A stretch of DNA of 64,000 nt, taken from NCBI GenBank assembly GCA_964601085.1, contig CAZRLN010000008.1, positions 17,047 through 81,046 of the forward strand. The letters are read 5' to 3'. The notes beneath the pieces were generated by a model. That model had not been told where the DNA came from, made no database searches, and saw only the letters and a program-made list of their open reading frames with translations. This DNA comes from UBA1444 sp964601085 (GTDB taxonomy: Bacteria; Bacillota; Negativicutes; UBA1444). The first letter of the stretch is position 1. Each line of letters begins with the position of its first letter. Position numbers and translations under genes: made by a program. Positions 43,616-52,484 of this stretch are shown piece after piece.

Positions 43616-43644
43616 CCCTCCGGCGCCAGCCGGAGGGTTTTTTT
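43616..43644 (+). terminator. Intrinsic terminator after the DUF2680 gene
   Basis: CCCTCCGGC and GCCGGAGGG form a nine-base stem with a short loop followed by seven T. Confidence 0.92.
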
Positions 43645-43658
43645 CAGCCCTCGCAGAC

Positions 43659-43706
43659 AAAAAGAGACTGCCCACCAAAGGTTTATCCTTTCGGCGGGAC
43701 AATCTC
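43659..43706 (-). terminator. Intrinsic terminator after the REC-GGDEF gene
   Basis: On the minus strand GAGATTGTCCCGCC plus GAAAGG pair with CCTTTGG plus TGGGCAGTCTC and are followed by TTTTTG. It is 39 bases after the stop at 43745 and converges on the plus-strand DUF2680 terminator. Confidence 0.85.
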
Positions 43707-43744
43707 TTTCATTTTTTCTACAAGCGCCGACCGACAACGAGCGG

Positions 43745-44698
43745 CTAATTCCGTTCGGAAAAACAGCTAAACGCGTTGCCCCTCTTTTCTTTGGCGCGAT
43801 ACAAAGCCTCATCCGCTTTTTTCATCAGCAATTTTATTTCCGTTCCATCCAGCGGAAAAAAGCTCACTCCAATGCTGACACTGACCTGTACCTGATTGCA
43901 GTCGATTATCACCGGATAATCGCAAGTCTCAAACACGGATGAAATGACTGGTAACAGCGTTTTGGCGCCATGAACATCGGGCAGAATGAAAATGAATTCA
44001 TCGCCACCCAGTCGGGCGACAAAATCGTCGGAACGAATCGCCTGCCGAAACCGGCGCGACATTTCCTGCAATAGCTGATCGCCAGCCGAATGCCCCAAGC
44101 TGTCATTGACCAGTTTGAAACGATCCAAGTCCAGAAACAAGATGGCCAGAGGCCGTTGGCTGCGTTGTGCCCCAGCCAGCCAGCGGGAAAGTTCACATTC
44201 AAACAAATTGCGGTTCGGCAAGCCCGTCAAGGGATCATGAAAGGCCATCACCCGCATCATCCGGTCCGCTCGTCGGGCCCGGAGCAAGATGTCGATCCGG
44301 CGACACAGTAGTTGCATATTCACCGGTTTGACGATAAAATCCGTTGCTCCCCGGTCAAACGCCTGATTGATTGCTTTTTCATCATCGCGGGCCGTGATCA
44401 TCAAAATTGGCAAATCATGGCCCTGGGGCAAGCTTTTGATCGCTTCGCAGGTTGCAAATCCGTCCATTACCTTCATCATGGCGTCCAGCAGGATCATGTC
44501 CGGCCAGTTGCCATCCAGGTGGCGCAACCATGCTAAAACATCGCTGCCATCCACAAATTCCCGGACCCGGTAGCCCCTTTTTTGCATTTCGTCGCGCAAA
44601 ACCCGGCGTTCCAGGGCCGAATCATCCACCACATAGATCAGGGGCTGGGCCGCGGTCTGCTCCCGGGGATTCTGCAACCATCGTTCAATTCTTAACAC
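43745..44698 (-). CDS. Response regulator with GGDEF output (diguanylate cyclase)
   Basis: A 317-residue cytoplasmic protein. The receiver domain (about 18-135) has the acidic pair in YVVDDSALE, the phospho-acceptor in MILLDAMM and the conserved Lys in IVKPVN. The GGDEF domain (about 145-317) has DPLTGLPNRNLF, LDLDRFKLVNDSLGHSAGD and the intact active site LGGDEF with the I-site RSDD at the correct distance. It should make c-di-GMP when phosphorylated, with product inhibition. The start is GTG 44698 with a weak site. It follows cheW by 29 bases, so it is likely tied to a chemotaxis-like kinase; no cheA is in the window. Confidence 0.92.
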   Translation of the reverse strand: MLRIERWLQNPREQTAAQPLIYVVDDSALERRVLRDEMQKRGYRVREFVDGSDVLAWLRHLDGNWPDMILLDAMMKVMDGFATCEAIKSLPQGHDLPILMITARDDEKAINQAFDRGATDFIVKPVNMQLLCRRIDILLRARRADRMMRVMAFHDPLTGLPNRNLFECELSRWLAGAQRSQRPLAILFLDLDRFKLVNDSLGHSAGDQLLQEMSRRFRQAIRSDDFVARLGGDEFIFILPDVHGAKTLLPVISSVFETCDYPVIIDCNQVQVSVSIGVSFFPLDGTEIKLLMKKADEALYRAKEKRGNAFSCFSERN

Positions 44699-44727
44699 GC
44701 TTCACCGCTTCGCAGGCTTGTTCCGGG

Positions 44728-45183
44728 CTATTGCACGGCCGCCTTCAACTGAATAGACTCCTGGCTGGTCAGAATCCGGTCGATATTCAGCAGGATGACG
44801 AGCCTGTTGTCCATTTTGCCGATCCCTTCGATGTACTGCGCCTCAAGAATAAAGGTCGGCGGCGGCGGATCGATCGAAGCGCCCGGCATTTGGACGACTT
44901 CATTAACGGCGTCGACGATGATGCCCACGGTCTGCCCGTTGATGTCGATAATCATGATCCGGGTGTCTTCCTCGTGTTCTTTGGCCGTCAAACCGAAGCG
45001 TTTACGCAGATCCACGACGGGAATGACGCGGCCGCGCAGATTGATGATTCCCTCCATGAACTCCGGAGTCTGAGGCAATTTAGTAACGGGAACCATCCGG
45101 TTGATCTCCTGGACTTTCTGGATCGGCAATCCATAGTCTTCGTTGGCCAGTTTGAAAATGACGAGTTGAACATCTTGCGCCAC
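44728..45183 (-). CDS. cheW: CheW chemotaxis coupling protein
   Basis: A 151-residue CheW-domain protein that links chemoreceptors to the CheA kinase. Typical stretches are LVIFKLANEDYGLPIQKVQEI, MEGIINLRGRVIPVVDLRKRFG and GIIVDAVNEVVQMP. The start is GTG 45183, with AGGAG nine bases upstream; the 28 earlier codons in frame have no such site. It is followed 29 bases later by the REC-GGDEF gene. A sigma-D/FliA-like promoter (45227-45253) lies in front. Two chemoreceptors occur elsewhere in the window, but cheA, cheY and cheB are absent. Confidence 0.93.
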   Translation of the reverse strand: MAQDVQLVIFKLANEDYGLPIQKVQEINRMVPVTKLPQTPEFMEGIINLRGRVIPVVDLRKRFGLTAKEHEEDTRIMIIDINGQTVGIIVDAVNEVVQMPGASIDPPPPTFILEAQYIEGIGKMDNRLVILLNIDRILTSQESIQLKAAVQ

Positions 45184-45226
45184 AATGAAACTCTCCTTTC
45201 CTATTATGGTTGGTAACGCAATTGGA

Positions 45227-45253
45227 TTATCGGAATCAGCGCCGCCGCATTTC
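45227..45253 (-). promoter_or_regulatory. Possible sigma-D (FliA-type) promoter for cheW
   Basis: On the minus strand GAAA (45253-45250) is followed after 15 bases by TCCGATAA (45234-45227), close to the TAAA-N15-GCCGATAA consensus of motility promoters. It overlaps the end of the HIT gene and gives a leader of about 40 nt to the GTG at 45183. Confidence 0.45.
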
Positions 45254-45599
45254 AGCCCGGCGGCCACTCCATAAACCGACCGCCCAACAGATGCCAGTGC
45301 AGATGCATGACCGACTGGCCGCCATCTTTGCCGGTATTCATGACCACCCGGAAACCGGATTCGGCAATCCCCAGCTTGGCGGCGATTTTCGGCAATGTCA
45401 GCAGCGCATGCCCCAACAAGGCCGAATCTTCCGGTCCCGCCGCCGCAATACTGTCAAGGTGTTTGCGCGGAATTACCAGCATATGCACCGGCGCCATGGG
45501 ATTGATGTCCGGAAAGGCCACCAGAAATTCGTCCTCGTAGACAAAATTCACGGGAATGGCGCCGGACGCGATCTTGCAAAAAATACAATCTTCCGCCAT
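45252..45599 (-). CDS. HIT-family protein, HINT-like purine nucleoside phosphoramidase
   Basis: A 115-residue protein of the histidine-triad superfamily. CIFCKIASGAIP at the N terminus and the catalytic triad HLHWHLLGG near the C terminus are intact. DVNPMAPVHMLVIPRKH-type sequence is seen as DINPMAPVHMLVIPRKH. Members hydrolyse adenosine phosphoramidates or related nucleotide conjugates. ATG 45599 follows GAAGGG. It lies between mtaB and cheW on the same strand; a gap of 115 bases separates it from mtaB. Confidence 0.93.
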   Translation of the reverse strand: MAEDCIFCKIASGAIPVNFVYEDEFLVAFPDINPMAPVHMLVIPRKHLDSIAAAGPEDSALLGHALLTLPKIAAKLGIAESGFRVVMNTGKDGGQSVMHLHWHLLGGRFMEWPPG

Positions 45600-45714
45600 G
45601 AATGTCCCTTCTTTCCCGGGGAACAGCGCCCAAAAGCGAGTCCCTGACTTTCCTATATATGAAAATTCTGTAAAGGACGGTCACATTCCTGCCGACACCT
45701 AAAAAAAATCAACC

Positions 45715-47022
45715 TTATTTCTTCCGCAGGCGCCCGCCAAAACCTTCCAAAGTCACTGTCTCCAGCTCCACATCGACCAGTTCGTTCTCACGAACCAATT
45801 CCGGATCGTCCTGGGCAAAAACAACTCGCTGGTAGTTTGGCGTCAACCCTTCCGCCAATCCCTGTTCCACTTTTTCGATCAATACCGGCATCACCCGACC
45901 GATTAACCGGCGTCGAACCCGTTCGCCGCTGCGATCGCTCAACGCCATCAATTCCGCTACGCGCCGTTTTTTTTCCGCATCGCCCACCTGCCGGGCGAAA
46001 GCGGCTGCGGGAGTTCCGGATCGACGAGAGTATGGAAACACGTGAATTTTCGCGAACTGCATCACTTCGGCAAAATTCAGCGTTTTTGCAAACAACTCCG
46101 GGGTTTCGCCGGGAAAACCGGCGATGATATCGGTTGTCACCGTCAACTCCGGCGCCCGGCTGCGCAAACGATCCAATAACCGGGCATAATCCTCGGTAGT
46201 GTAAGGACGGTGCATGGCGGCGAGAATCGAGTCTTCGCCTGCCTGCAGCGGCAAGTGGAGATGCGGACACATCCGGGGCTCCTCCGCCATGATGTCGATC
46301 AACTCTGCCGAAACCTCCAGCGATTCCGTCGAACTGAGACGAACCCGGGCAATCCGGGGTTCTGCCAGAACGGTGCGCACGGCGTCAGCCAGAGTATGCC
46401 GTCCGTCTTCCCGGCCATAAGCGCCGAGGTTGATCCCGGTCAAAACAATCTCCCGAAACCCGGCCGCCGCCAGATTACGAGTCTCCCGGGCGATGCTCGC
46501 CAATGGGAGGGATCGCAGATGGCCCCGCGCATAGGGAATAATGCAGTAAGTGCAATAGTTGTCGCAACCGTCCTGGATTTTCAGGAAGGCCCGGGTCCGT
46601 TCCGAAGTTCCCTGCAGGGGAATATCTTCAAACTCGCGTTCATTCATGATGTCGCCGACGGCGAATACCGGTCGTTGTTCCTGCCGGGCCGCTTCCACGA
46701 AGTCAACGATGCGATGACGGTCGCTGGTTCCGATAACCACGGCAACCCCTTCGATCGCAGCGGCTTCCGCCGGCGATACTTGCGCAAAACAGCCCGTCAC
46801 GGCGACAACGGCCTGTGGATTCAGGCGGGTCGCCCTGCGCACCATCTGGCGCGATTTTCGTTCTCCCAGATGGGTAACGGAACAAGTATTGACCACATAG
46901 ACATCCGCCCGTTCATCGGGATCAACCACGTCATACCCCTGGTGACGAAACAGACCGGCCATGGCGTCGGTTTCCGTCTGATTCACTTTACAACCCAACG
47001 TGATAAAAGCCACCCTGGCCAT
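45715..47022 (-). CDS. mtaB: tRNA (N6-L-threonylcarbamoyladenosine-37 C2) methylthiotransferase
   Basis: A 435-residue radical-SAM enzyme that adds a methylthio group to t6A37 of tRNA, giving ms2t6A. The N-terminal UPF0004 domain has its three cluster cysteines in TLGCKVNQTE, VNTCSVT and VTGCFAQ. The radical-SAM cluster is CDNYCTYCIIPYARG, and a C-terminal TRAM domain is present. The motif spacing fits the MtaB/YqeV branch rather than MiaB. ATG 47022 follows GGGAGGA and overlaps the rsmE stop in TAATG, so translation is coupled. Confidence 0.95.
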   Translation of the reverse strand: MARVAFITLGCKVNQTETDAMAGLFRHQGYDVVDPDERADVYVVNTCSVTHLGERKSRQMVRRATRLNPQAVVAVTGCFAQVSPAEAAAIEGVAVVIGTSDRHRIVDFVEAARQEQRPVFAVGDIMNEREFEDIPLQGTSERTRAFLKIQDGCDNYCTYCIIPYARGHLRSLPLASIARETRNLAAAGFREIVLTGINLGAYGREDGRHTLADAVRTVLAEPRIARVRLSSTESLEVSAELIDIMAEEPRMCPHLHLPLQAGEDSILAAMHRPYTTEDYARLLDRLRSRAPELTVTTDIIAGFPGETPELFAKTLNFAEVMQFAKIHVFPYSRRSGTPAAAFARQVGDAEKKRRVAELMALSDRSGERVRRRLIGRVMPVLIEKVEQGLAEGLTPNYQRVVFAQDDPELVRENELVDVELETVTLEGFGGRLRKK

Positions 47023-47756
47023 TACATTCCTCCCAGATCGCCGCACTCATAGAGAATAGCCGACAAAGCCGCGATTCCCGCGGTTTCCGTGCGCAAAATC
47101 CGCGGCCCCAGGCCGGCTAGCAACGCTCCCCGGCTCCGGCAGTACGCCGCTTCCGATTCGGCAAGACCGCCTTCCGGCCCCACGACCAAAATCCAGGAGC
47201 CACAAAAATCCGTCGACAGAATCGAGCGCAATCCCTGCCGTCCGGTCCCCTCGTATAACGTCAATACCCGCGTATCCGTCGGCGTCCGGTCGAACAGCGC
47301 TTCCAGAGTGACAAACGGACCAATGTCGGGAATCATGCCCCGGCCGCTTTGTTGCGCCGCTTCCTGGGAGATTTTCTGCCAGCGGCGAATTTTTTCCGCC
47401 TGTTTGACAGCATCATAACGGACCACACAATTGGCGGTCTGCAAAGGAAATAGGCCCTTGATGCCCAATTCGACAGCTTTCTGGACGATCCAGTCCATTT
47501 TGTCGCTTTTAGGCAGGGCCTGCGCCAGCCACACATCCACTGGCGGTTCCGTGGAATCCATGATTTTTTTCAGCGCCAATGTTACCGTATCGCCGGTCAT
47601 CCGGACAATTTCCGCTTCACCGCACCGTCCGTCCTGGCCGGCCACGCCGATCTCATCGCCGACCGCCATCCGGAGTGAGAATCCGATGTGTCGGGCGGGC
47701 TCGCCCTTTACATCCATAAAATCGGCCAATGGCCCCTGTACAAAAATTCGCCGCAT
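47022..47756 (-). CDS. rsmE: 16S rRNA (uracil1498-N3)-methyltransferase
   Basis: A 244-residue SPOUT-fold methyltransferase. The N-terminal PUA-like part starts MRRIFVQGPLAD and has HIGFSLRMAVGDEI. The knotted SAM-binding region contains LVVGPEGGLAESEA and LGPRILRTETAGIAALS. ATG 47756 follows AGGA and lies 2 bases after the prmA stop, so prmA-rsmE-mtaB form one translationally coupled set downstream of dnaJ. Confidence 0.95.
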   Translation of the reverse strand: MRRIFVQGPLADFMDVKGEPARHIGFSLRMAVGDEIGVAGQDGRCGEAEIVRMTGDTVTLALKKIMDSTEPPVDVWLAQALPKSDKMDWIVQKAVELGIKGLFPLQTANCVVRYDAVKQAEKIRRWQKISQEAAQQSGRGMIPDIGPFVTLEALFDRTPTDTRVLTLYEGTGRQGLRSILSTDFCGSWILVVGPEGGLAESEAAYCRSRGALLAGLGPRILRTETAGIAALSAILYECGDLGGM

Positions 47757-47758
47757 CG

Positions 47759-48703
47759 TCAGTCCTGGTTCCGGCAGGCGACCACTGCCGCCCACTCGCC
47801 GGCTTCCGTTACCCGGGTCACCGTCAGACCCTGTCGAGCCAAGGCGTCGGTGACATCCGGCAAGCGGTCCTTGATAATGCCGCTACCGAGAAAACAGCCG
47901 GACGGCGCCAGATGCGCCGGAATGGCCGGCGCCATTTTCAGAATCAAATCGGCAATCAGGTTGGCCACGATCACATCCGCCTGTCCCGTTACGCCATCCA
48001 AAAGATTGCCCTGCGACACTTCCACGACATCGCCCACGCCGTTGGCCGCCACATTTCGCCGGGCCGTTTCGGTCGCCATGGCGTCGTACTCGATGGCCGC
48101 AACCCGCGCCGCCCCCAATTTGGCCGCCGCAATCGACAGAATTCCCGAACCGGCGCCGATGTCGAACACCGTCATTCCCGGTCGGACCATGTCTTCCATG
48201 CTTTCCAGACACAAGATAGTCGTGCCGTGGGTTCCGGTGCCGAATGCCATACCCGGATCCATTTCCAGGACGAGATCGCCGGGCTGAGCCGTGTATTCTT
48301 CCCAGGAGGGCTTGACAACAAACTGTTCGCCAATCCGGGAAGTATGAAAATATTGTTTCCAGGAATCGGCCCACTCCGTCTCCCGCACTTCGCGCCAGCG
48401 GATCGTCCCCTGGCCTTTATCCAGGGAATGACCGGCCAACTCATCGATACGACTGGACAGGATGCGCAACTTGCCGGGCAACTCCTCGTCCGAAGGCAAG
48501 TAAGCCACGACCGTCACAAAGTCGACGGCCGGCTCGTCCGGGAAAATGCAGTCGGTCCAATTGCCGGAACGACGGTATGATTGGATCAGATCCGGATCTT
48601 CGATCACCACGCCCCCGGCGCCCAGCTCATGAAAGACGGCCGCGACGGCTTCCGTAGCCTCCTGGGTCGTATGGATGCTGATCTCCGCCCACTTGTCGTT
48701 CAT
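47759..48703 (-). CDS. prmA: Ribosomal protein L11 methyltransferase
   Basis: A 314-residue SAM-dependent enzyme that methylates L11 on lysines and the N terminus. The substrate-recognition domain is residues 1-about 120 (WAEISIHTTQEATEAVAAV, ending in DSWKQYF). The class I methyltransferase domain has MAFGTGTHGTT, VFDIGAGSGILSIAAAKLG and VIVANLIADLI (the NLxxxx catalytic loop). The start is the ATG at 48703 with GGAGGT seven bases upstream; the GTG three codons earlier lies inside that site. It follows dnaJ by 35 bases, a common Firmicutes arrangement. Confidence 0.95.
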   Translation of the reverse strand: MNDKWAEISIHTTQEATEAVAAVFHELGAGGVVIEDPDLIQSYRRSGNWTDCIFPDEPAVDFVTVVAYLPSDEELPGKLRILSSRIDELAGHSLDKGQGTIRWREVRETEWADSWKQYFHTSRIGEQFVVKPSWEEYTAQPGDLVLEMDPGMAFGTGTHGTTILCLESMEDMVRPGMTVFDIGAGSGILSIAAAKLGAARVAAIEYDAMATETARRNVAANGVGDVVEVSQGNLLDGVTGQADVIVANLIADLILKMAPAIPAHLAPSGCFLGSGIIKDRLPDVTDALARQGLTVTRVTEAGEWAAVVACRNQD

Positions 48704-48738
48704 TTTCGTCACCTCCCGGCTTTATTATTGTTGCCTGT

Positions 48739-49875
48739 TCAGGAGCCGCTCAGCGCATCCTTGACTTTTTTTACGAAACTCGTGCTGGACGTCTTGATGG
48801 TTTCGCCGCCCTGTTTGGCGAATTCCAGCAAAAGTTGCCGCTGCTTATCGGACAGCTTCTTCGGCGTGACCACGGTCAGGCGCACCTTGAGATCGCCCTT
48901 GCCATGACCTCGCAGATGGGGAACCCCTTTGTCCTTGAGCGTAAGCACCGTACCGGATTGCGTTCCGGCGGGAATTTCCAGCTTGGCCATTCCTTCCAGG
49001 GTCGGCACCTCGACTTCGTCGCCCAGCGCCGCCTGCGGAAAACTGATGGATAAATCATAAACAAGATTGTCGCCGTCGCGGCCAAATGTCCGATGCCGTT
49101 TGACGGAAAGATAAACATACAGATCGCCTGGCGGGCCGCCGCGCGTTCCGGCTTCGCCCCCCTGGGAAATTCGCAGCCGCAATCCATTGTCGGCGCCCGG
49201 CGGAATCGTGACCTGAATCCGGCGGGTCTTGCGCACTTTTCCCCGCCCTTTGCACTCGTTGCAGGGGGTATGCACGATTTTCCCTTCGCCGCGGCACCGG
49301 CTGCAGGTCGTGACGTTGACCATCCGGCCGAACGGTGTATTCTGCGCCACTTGCGTCTGGCCGGTTCCGCCGCATTGCGGACAGGTCTCGGGATGCGTGC
49401 CGGCAGCCGCGCCGGTTCCCTGACAGGCCGGACAATCCTCCGTCCGCGGGACTTCAATCTCCTGCGCATAGCCGGCTGCCGCCTGTTCGAGCGTGATGTC
49501 CATGTCATAACGGAGATCGGCGCCCCGTTCCGGTCCCTGGCGTCGTGCGCCGCCGCCAAATCCGCCGAAGCCGCCGCCACCGAAAAACATGTCAAAGATG
49601 TCGTTCATTCCGCCGCCACCGAAGCCGGAGGCTCCCGCAGCGCCGTCAAAAGCGGCATGACCGAATTGATCGTATTTGGCCCGGTTTTCCTGATTGGACA
49701 GGACCTCGTACGCTTCATTGATTTCCTTGAATTTGGCTTCAGCGGTCTTGGGATCGTCCCGGTTCACATCCGGATGATATTTCCGCGCCAGTTTGCGGAA
49801 CGCTTTCTTGATCTCGTCCTCGGATGCGGAGCGGGGTACGCCGAGCACCTCATAGTAATCTTTTTTGTCCGCCAC
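48739..49875 (-). CDS. dnaJ: Chaperone protein DnaJ (type I Hsp40)
   Basis: A 378-residue co-chaperone that stimulates DnaK ATPase. The J domain (1-70) has the HPD motif in YHPDVN. A Gly/Phe-rich linker follows (about 75-110, MNDIFDMFFGGGGFGG). Four CxxCxGxG zinc repeats are intact: CPACQGTG, CPQCGGTG, CSRCRGEG and CNECKGRG. The C-terminal substrate-binding domains follow. The start is taken as GTG 49875, which gives the family start ADKKDYYEVLG; an ATG six codons upstream is the alternative. It is the fifth chaperone gene of the CIRCE-controlled operon. Confidence 0.96.
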   Translation of the reverse strand: MADKKDYYEVLGVPRSASEDEIKKAFRKLARKYHPDVNRDDPKTAEAKFKEINEAYEVLSNQENRAKYDQFGHAAFDGAAGASGFGGGGMNDIFDMFFGGGGFGGFGGGARRQGPERGADLRYDMDITLEQAAAGYAQEIEVPRTEDCPACQGTGAAAGTHPETCPQCGGTGQTQVAQNTPFGRMVNVTTCSRCRGEGKIVHTPCNECKGRGKVRKTRRIQVTIPPGADNGLRLRISQGGEAGTRGGPPGDLYVYLSVKRHRTFGRDGDNLVYDLSISFPQAALGDEVEVPTLEGMAKLEIPAGTQSGTVLTLKDKGVPHLRGHGKGDLKVRLTVVTPKKLSDKQRQLLLEFAKQGGETIKTSSTSFVKKVKDALSGS

Positions 49876-49893
49876 TTTTTCACCAACCCGCAT

Positions 49894-49916
49894 CAGCCGC
49901 CGGCTTCGCCGGCGGC
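49894..49916 (-). repeat. GC-rich hairpin between dnaK and dnaJ
   Basis: AGCCGCCGGC and GCCGGCGGCT form a perfect 10-base stem with a three-base loop, ending just before the upstream possible dnaJ ATG. No T-run follows, so it is not a normal terminator. In other dnaK operons hairpins here reduce read-through or set processing; the same role is possible. Confidence 0.6.
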
Positions 49917-49952
49917 TGGTTTATTCCTGTTTGCAGATCCCCTGCGGTGTGC

Positions 49953-51809
49953 TTATTTCTTCTCGTCATCCACGACTTTGTATTCCGCGTCGACAACTTT
50001 CTCATCGGTTTTGGCCCCGCCGGCGGCGGCGCCCGGTCCAGCCTGTCCCGGCGCTCCCTCCTCAGGCCCTGCCTGCTGGTACACGGCCGACGACATTTCA
50101 TACAAAGGCTTGGACAGCGCTTCCGTATCTGCTTTGATTTTCTCGATGTCGCTGCCTTTGAGACTTTCTTTCAGCACGCCGATCGCCGCCTGCACTTTTT
50201 CGACCATCGCCGCGTCGGCCTTACCTTCAAAATCTTTGATTGCCTTTTCCGCCTGGTAGATCAGGGAGTCAGCATTGTTGCGGACTTCGACCTCTTCCCG
50301 GCGTTTTTTGTCGTCCGCCGCGTTCGCTTCGGCTTCCTTCACCATGCGTTCGACTTCATCCTTCGACAGGCCGCCGCCCTGCGACGCCGAAGTGATGGTG
50401 ATCTTCTGTTCCTTGCCGGTACCGAGGTCTTTGGCGCTGACATGAACGATGCCATTGGCGTCGATGTCAAAGGTCACTTCAATCTTGGGTACGCCGCGCG
50501 GCGCCGGCGCGATGCCGGACAGTTCAAACCGGCCAAGCGTCTTGTTGTAGGCGGCCATTTCGCGTTCGCCCTGAAGTACATGCACATCCACCGACGGCTG
50601 GTTGTCCGATGCCGTGGAGAAAGTCTGGCTCTTCGCCGTGGGAATGGTCGTATTCCGTTCGATGATCTTGGTAAATACGCCGCCCAACGTCTCAATGCCA
50701 AGGGACAGCGGCGTCACGTCAAGCAGCAGGACATCCTTGACTTCGCCGGCCAGCACGCCGGCCTGGATCGCCGCGCCAACCGCGACGCATTCGTCGGGAT
50801 TAACGCCCTTGTGGGCTTCCTTGCCGAAATATTTTTTGATCGCTTCCTGAACCGCCGGAATCCGGGTGGAACCGCCGACGAGAATAATTTTGTCGATGTC
50901 TTTCGGGGACAGTCCGGCATCCGTCATGGCCTGACGGGTCGGCCCCATCGTCGATTCGACCAAATCTACCGTCAGCTCGTCGAATTTCGCCCGGGTGAGA
51001 TTCAGGTCGAGATGTTTGGGGCCACTGGCGTCGGCCGTAACAAACGGCAGATTGATGTTGGTGGTCATCAGGGAGGACAGCTCGATCTTCGCTTTTTCCG
51101 ACGCTTCCTTCAACCGTTGCATGGCCATGCGGTCGGCGGACAGATCGATGCCGGAATCTTTTTTGAATTCCGCAACCAGCCATTTCATAACCCGCTCGTC
51201 AAAGTCGTCGCCGCCCAACCGGCCATTGCCGCTGGTCGCCTTGACTTCGAACACGCCGTCGCCCAGTTCCAGGATTGATACGTCGAAAGTTCCGCCGCCC
51301 AGGTCAAAAACCAGGATCGTGTGGTCGTCGCCCTTGTCAATGCCGTAGGCAAGCGAGGCCGCCGTCGGTTCGTTAATGATTCGGAGCACTTCCAGGCCGG
51401 CGATGGTGCCGGCGTCTTTCGTGGCCTGCCGCTGACTGTCGCTGAAATACGCGGGCACCGTGATGACGGCCTGAGTGATTTTTTCGCCCAGATACGCTTC
51501 CGCATCGGTTTTCAGTTTTTGCAGGATCATCGCCGAAATTTCCTGCGGCGAATATTTTTTATCATCGATAGAAACGGTATAAGTGCTGCCCATTTCCCGC
51601 TTGATCGAACTGATCGTCCGGTCCGCGTTGGAAATTGCCTGCCGTTTCGCTACCTGCCCAACGAGGCGTTCGCCGGTCTTGGAAAATCCCACAACCGACG
51701 GAGTCAGGCGACTGCCTTCCGCGTTGGCGATAACTACAGGTTCGCCGCCCTCCATTACTGCTACTACCGAGTTGGTTGTACCGAGGTCGATGCCGATTAC
51801 TTTTGCCAT
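49953..51809 (-). CDS. dnaK: Chaperone protein DnaK (Hsp70)
   Basis: A 618-residue ATP-dependent chaperone. The nucleotide-binding domain starts VIGIDLGTTNSVVAVMEGG and contains INEPTAASLAYG, LVFDLGGGTFDVSIL and IILVGGSTRIPAVQ. The interdomain linker is DVLLLDVTPLSLG. The substrate-binding and lid domains follow, with a flexible Gly/Ala-rich tail ending KVVDDEKK. The shorter first lobe (about 24 residues missing relative to E. coli) is the usual form in Gram-positive bacteria. ATG 51809 follows AAGGAGG. It lies 87 bases after grpE in the operon. Confidence 0.97.
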   Translation of the reverse strand: MAKVIGIDLGTTNSVVAVMEGGEPVVIANAEGSRLTPSVVGFSKTGERLVGQVAKRQAISNADRTISSIKREMGSTYTVSIDDKKYSPQEISAMILQKLKTDAEAYLGEKITQAVITVPAYFSDSQRQATKDAGTIAGLEVLRIINEPTAASLAYGIDKGDDHTILVFDLGGGTFDVSILELGDGVFEVKATSGNGRLGGDDFDERVMKWLVAEFKKDSGIDLSADRMAMQRLKEASEKAKIELSSLMTTNINLPFVTADASGPKHLDLNLTRAKFDELTVDLVESTMGPTRQAMTDAGLSPKDIDKIILVGGSTRIPAVQEAIKKYFGKEAHKGVNPDECVAVGAAIQAGVLAGEVKDVLLLDVTPLSLGIETLGGVFTKIIERNTTIPTAKSQTFSTASDNQPSVDVHVLQGEREMAAYNKTLGRFELSGIAPAPRGVPKIEVTFDIDANGIVHVSAKDLGTGKEQKITITSASQGGGLSKDEVERMVKEAEANAADDKKRREEVEVRNNADSLIYQAEKAIKDFEGKADAAMVEKVQAAIGVLKESLKGSDIEKIKADTEALSKPLYEMSSAVYQQAGPEEGAPGQAGPGAAAGGAKTDEKVVDAEYKVVDDEKK

Positions 51810-51896
51810 GATAGTTCCTCCTTAAATGGCCGCCGGCCTGGCCGCGCAGCTTTTGTCGAATGTTTCATTTTTATCTGTTCCGCCGGTTGCCCGGCG

Positions 51897-52460
51897 TTAT
51901 TTTCCCGCAACTTTGACCAGCGCCGGACGGATCACTTTGCCGCCCACCGCATAGCCTTTCTGTAGTTCCGCCACGACGGTTCCTTCCGGTTGGTCGGAGT
52001 CCGCATCCTTGAGAATCGCTTCATGCCGGTTCGGATCAAACATTTCGCCTACTGCCGCCACTGTGCCGATTCCCTGTTTTTCCAGCACACTGTAGAGTTG
52101 ACGGAAAATCATTTCCACGCCGGCGCCGAACCCGGACGGATCTTCCGCCGGCCGACTGCCCAAAGCCCGTTCAAAATTATCGATGACCGGCAACAGTTCC
52201 TTGAGAAGGTTCTGGGTGACGAATGCGCTCAATTCGGTCTGTTCCTGGCGGGTTCGCCGCCGATAATTGTCAAAGTCCGCCTGCAACCGCAAAATCCGGT
52301 CCATCATTTCCGCTTTTACGGCTTCCGCGACAACAGCAGGTTCCGCCGCCGTTTCCGGCACAGCGCCTTCCATGGTTTCCGACGCGTCAGTTGTCGCCGT
52401 TTCTTCCTGGGGAATATTTTTCAATTCTTCATTAGGATCGGTTTGTTTATTCTGCGTCAT
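51897..52460 (-). CDS. grpE: Nucleotide exchange factor GrpE
   Basis: A 187-residue protein that releases ADP from DnaK. It has an acidic N-terminal tail (residues 1-45), a long helix (MDRILRLQADFDNYRRRTRQE) forming the dimer stalk, and the C-terminal beta domain with FDPNRHEAIL and GTVVAELQKGYAVGGKVIRPALVKVA. ATG 52460 follows CAGGAGGG. It is placed after the chaperonin gene rather than straight after hrcA, because the chaperonin has been inserted between the two. Confidence 0.96.
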   Translation of the reverse strand: MTQNKQTDPNEELKNIPQEETATTDASETMEGAVPETAAEPAVVAEAVKAEMMDRILRLQADFDNYRRRTRQEQTELSAFVTQNLLKELLPVIDNFERALGSRPAEDPSGFGAGVEMIFRQLYSVLEKQGIGTVAAVGEMFDPNRHEAILKDADSDQPEGTVVAELQKGYAVGGKVIRPALVKVAGK

Positions 52461-52484
52461 CTTGTTCCCTCCTGTCCTTGGTTC

